This document shows, piece after piece, positions 63,540 to 64,000 of a stretch of DNA of 64,000 nt. Numbering within the stretch: the stretch's first letter is position 1; each line of letters starts with the position of its first letter. The notes under the pieces were generated by a model, which saw nothing but the letters and a program-made list of their open reading frames with translations, was not told the origin of the DNA and did not search any database. The DNA is from Ficedula albicollis (Eukaryota; Chordata; Aves; Passeriformes; Muscicapidae), in assembly GCF_000247815.1 (NCBI RefSeq), contig NC_021681.1, positions 14,332,274 to 14,396,273 of the forward strand, read 5' to 3'. Made by a program: the position numbers and the translations under genes.

Positions 63540-64000
63540 GTAAGATCTGGATTATTTAACTGGAGTAGCCTTGCCATTCAGGAGATATGAATTGTCCCAG
63601 AACAATTAGCTGAAGAGACCTGTATCAGGACATCTTCTGGAAACAATTATAACCCTGAAATACTTATAGGCTGGATGAATCTCTGATGTTATTGTATGGG
63701 GAAGGATCTGAAAATTTTTCTCTGCATGTGAGAGGAGCAGGCATGCCTTAAAGTGTGAGGACATGATTTTAAACATTTGTGCCCATATTCCTACCCCTTG
63801 CACAGCACTGACTCTGACTTGTTTTGGAGAACAGGAGAAAATGTGATATTACACATGGTGCAATTCAGCACAGCTTGTCTGTTCCATGGACAGGATAGTC
63901 TCATGAATTCTCTTCTTATAACTCCCTGCCTGGCAATCTGTGTTTATCAGGTAACTCAAATGGCATACCAGGCCTCTTGTCCTTATTGTCATTATTACTT

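Larger units (their letters stand above)
59654..64000. other. ATP13A4 introns 17 to 20
   Basis: Apart from exons 18-20, the 75-bp duplication and the T-rich tract, nothing is recognised. The last 461 bp follow exon 20 and should be intron leading to the GDGxND-coding exon outside the window. Confidence 0.55.

Overview
This is nuclear DNA of a vertebrate, most likely a bird. The evidence is split genes with GT-AG introns, several CR1-type LINE tails (the TTGGACTTGATGATCC / GATTCTRTGATTCTAT signature near 23.4 kb, and shorter ones near 25.4 and 29.3 kb), compact introns, and the OPA1/ATP13A4 head-to-head pair, which is also adjacent on human 3q29. No bacterial-style genes, operons or CRISPR arrays are present. 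Coordinates below come from reading codons across splice sites by eye; the reading phase closes at every junction given.

Minus strand, 1 to 26776: OPA1, the dynamin-related GTPase of the mitochondrial inner membrane. Twenty-seven exon positions could be placed. They run from the mitochondrial targeting and membrane-anchor exon (26458-26776) through the alternative exons 4, 4b, 5 and 5b (protease-processing region), the GTPase domain (7798-10974) and the stalk and paddle exons (431-7045) to a C-terminal exon cut by the left edge (1-29). The first coding exon was not found and the last exons lie outside the window. One 80-bp exon occurs twice, inside a 284-bp tandem duplication (3061-3628).

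Middle, 26777 to 35435: the presumed divergent promoter and intergenic region. It holds a CR1 tail, a roughly 1.4-kb GC- and CpG-rich minisatellite of 43-bp units (29629-31047), and a tandemly duplicated block with old CR1-like sequence (31233-32370).

Plus strand, 35436 to 63539: a P5B-type cation-transporting ATPase, best called ATP13A4. Twenty coding exons give 810 codons without a break. They include TGES (actuator), PPALP (membrane segment), DKTGTLT (phosphorylation loop, split between two exons) and KGAPE (nucleotide domain). The hinge GDGxND motif and C-terminal membrane segments lie beyond the right edge. Intron 1 contains an about 600-bp pure TTATTG hexanucleotide array (42342-42942).

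The two genes are neighbours and do not form a pathway: OPA1 controls mitochondrial inner-membrane fusion and cristae, while P5B ATPases act in endolysosomal or ER membranes. The most unusual property of the window is the density of short, nearly identical local tandem duplications: at least eleven loci, one of which includes a coding exon.
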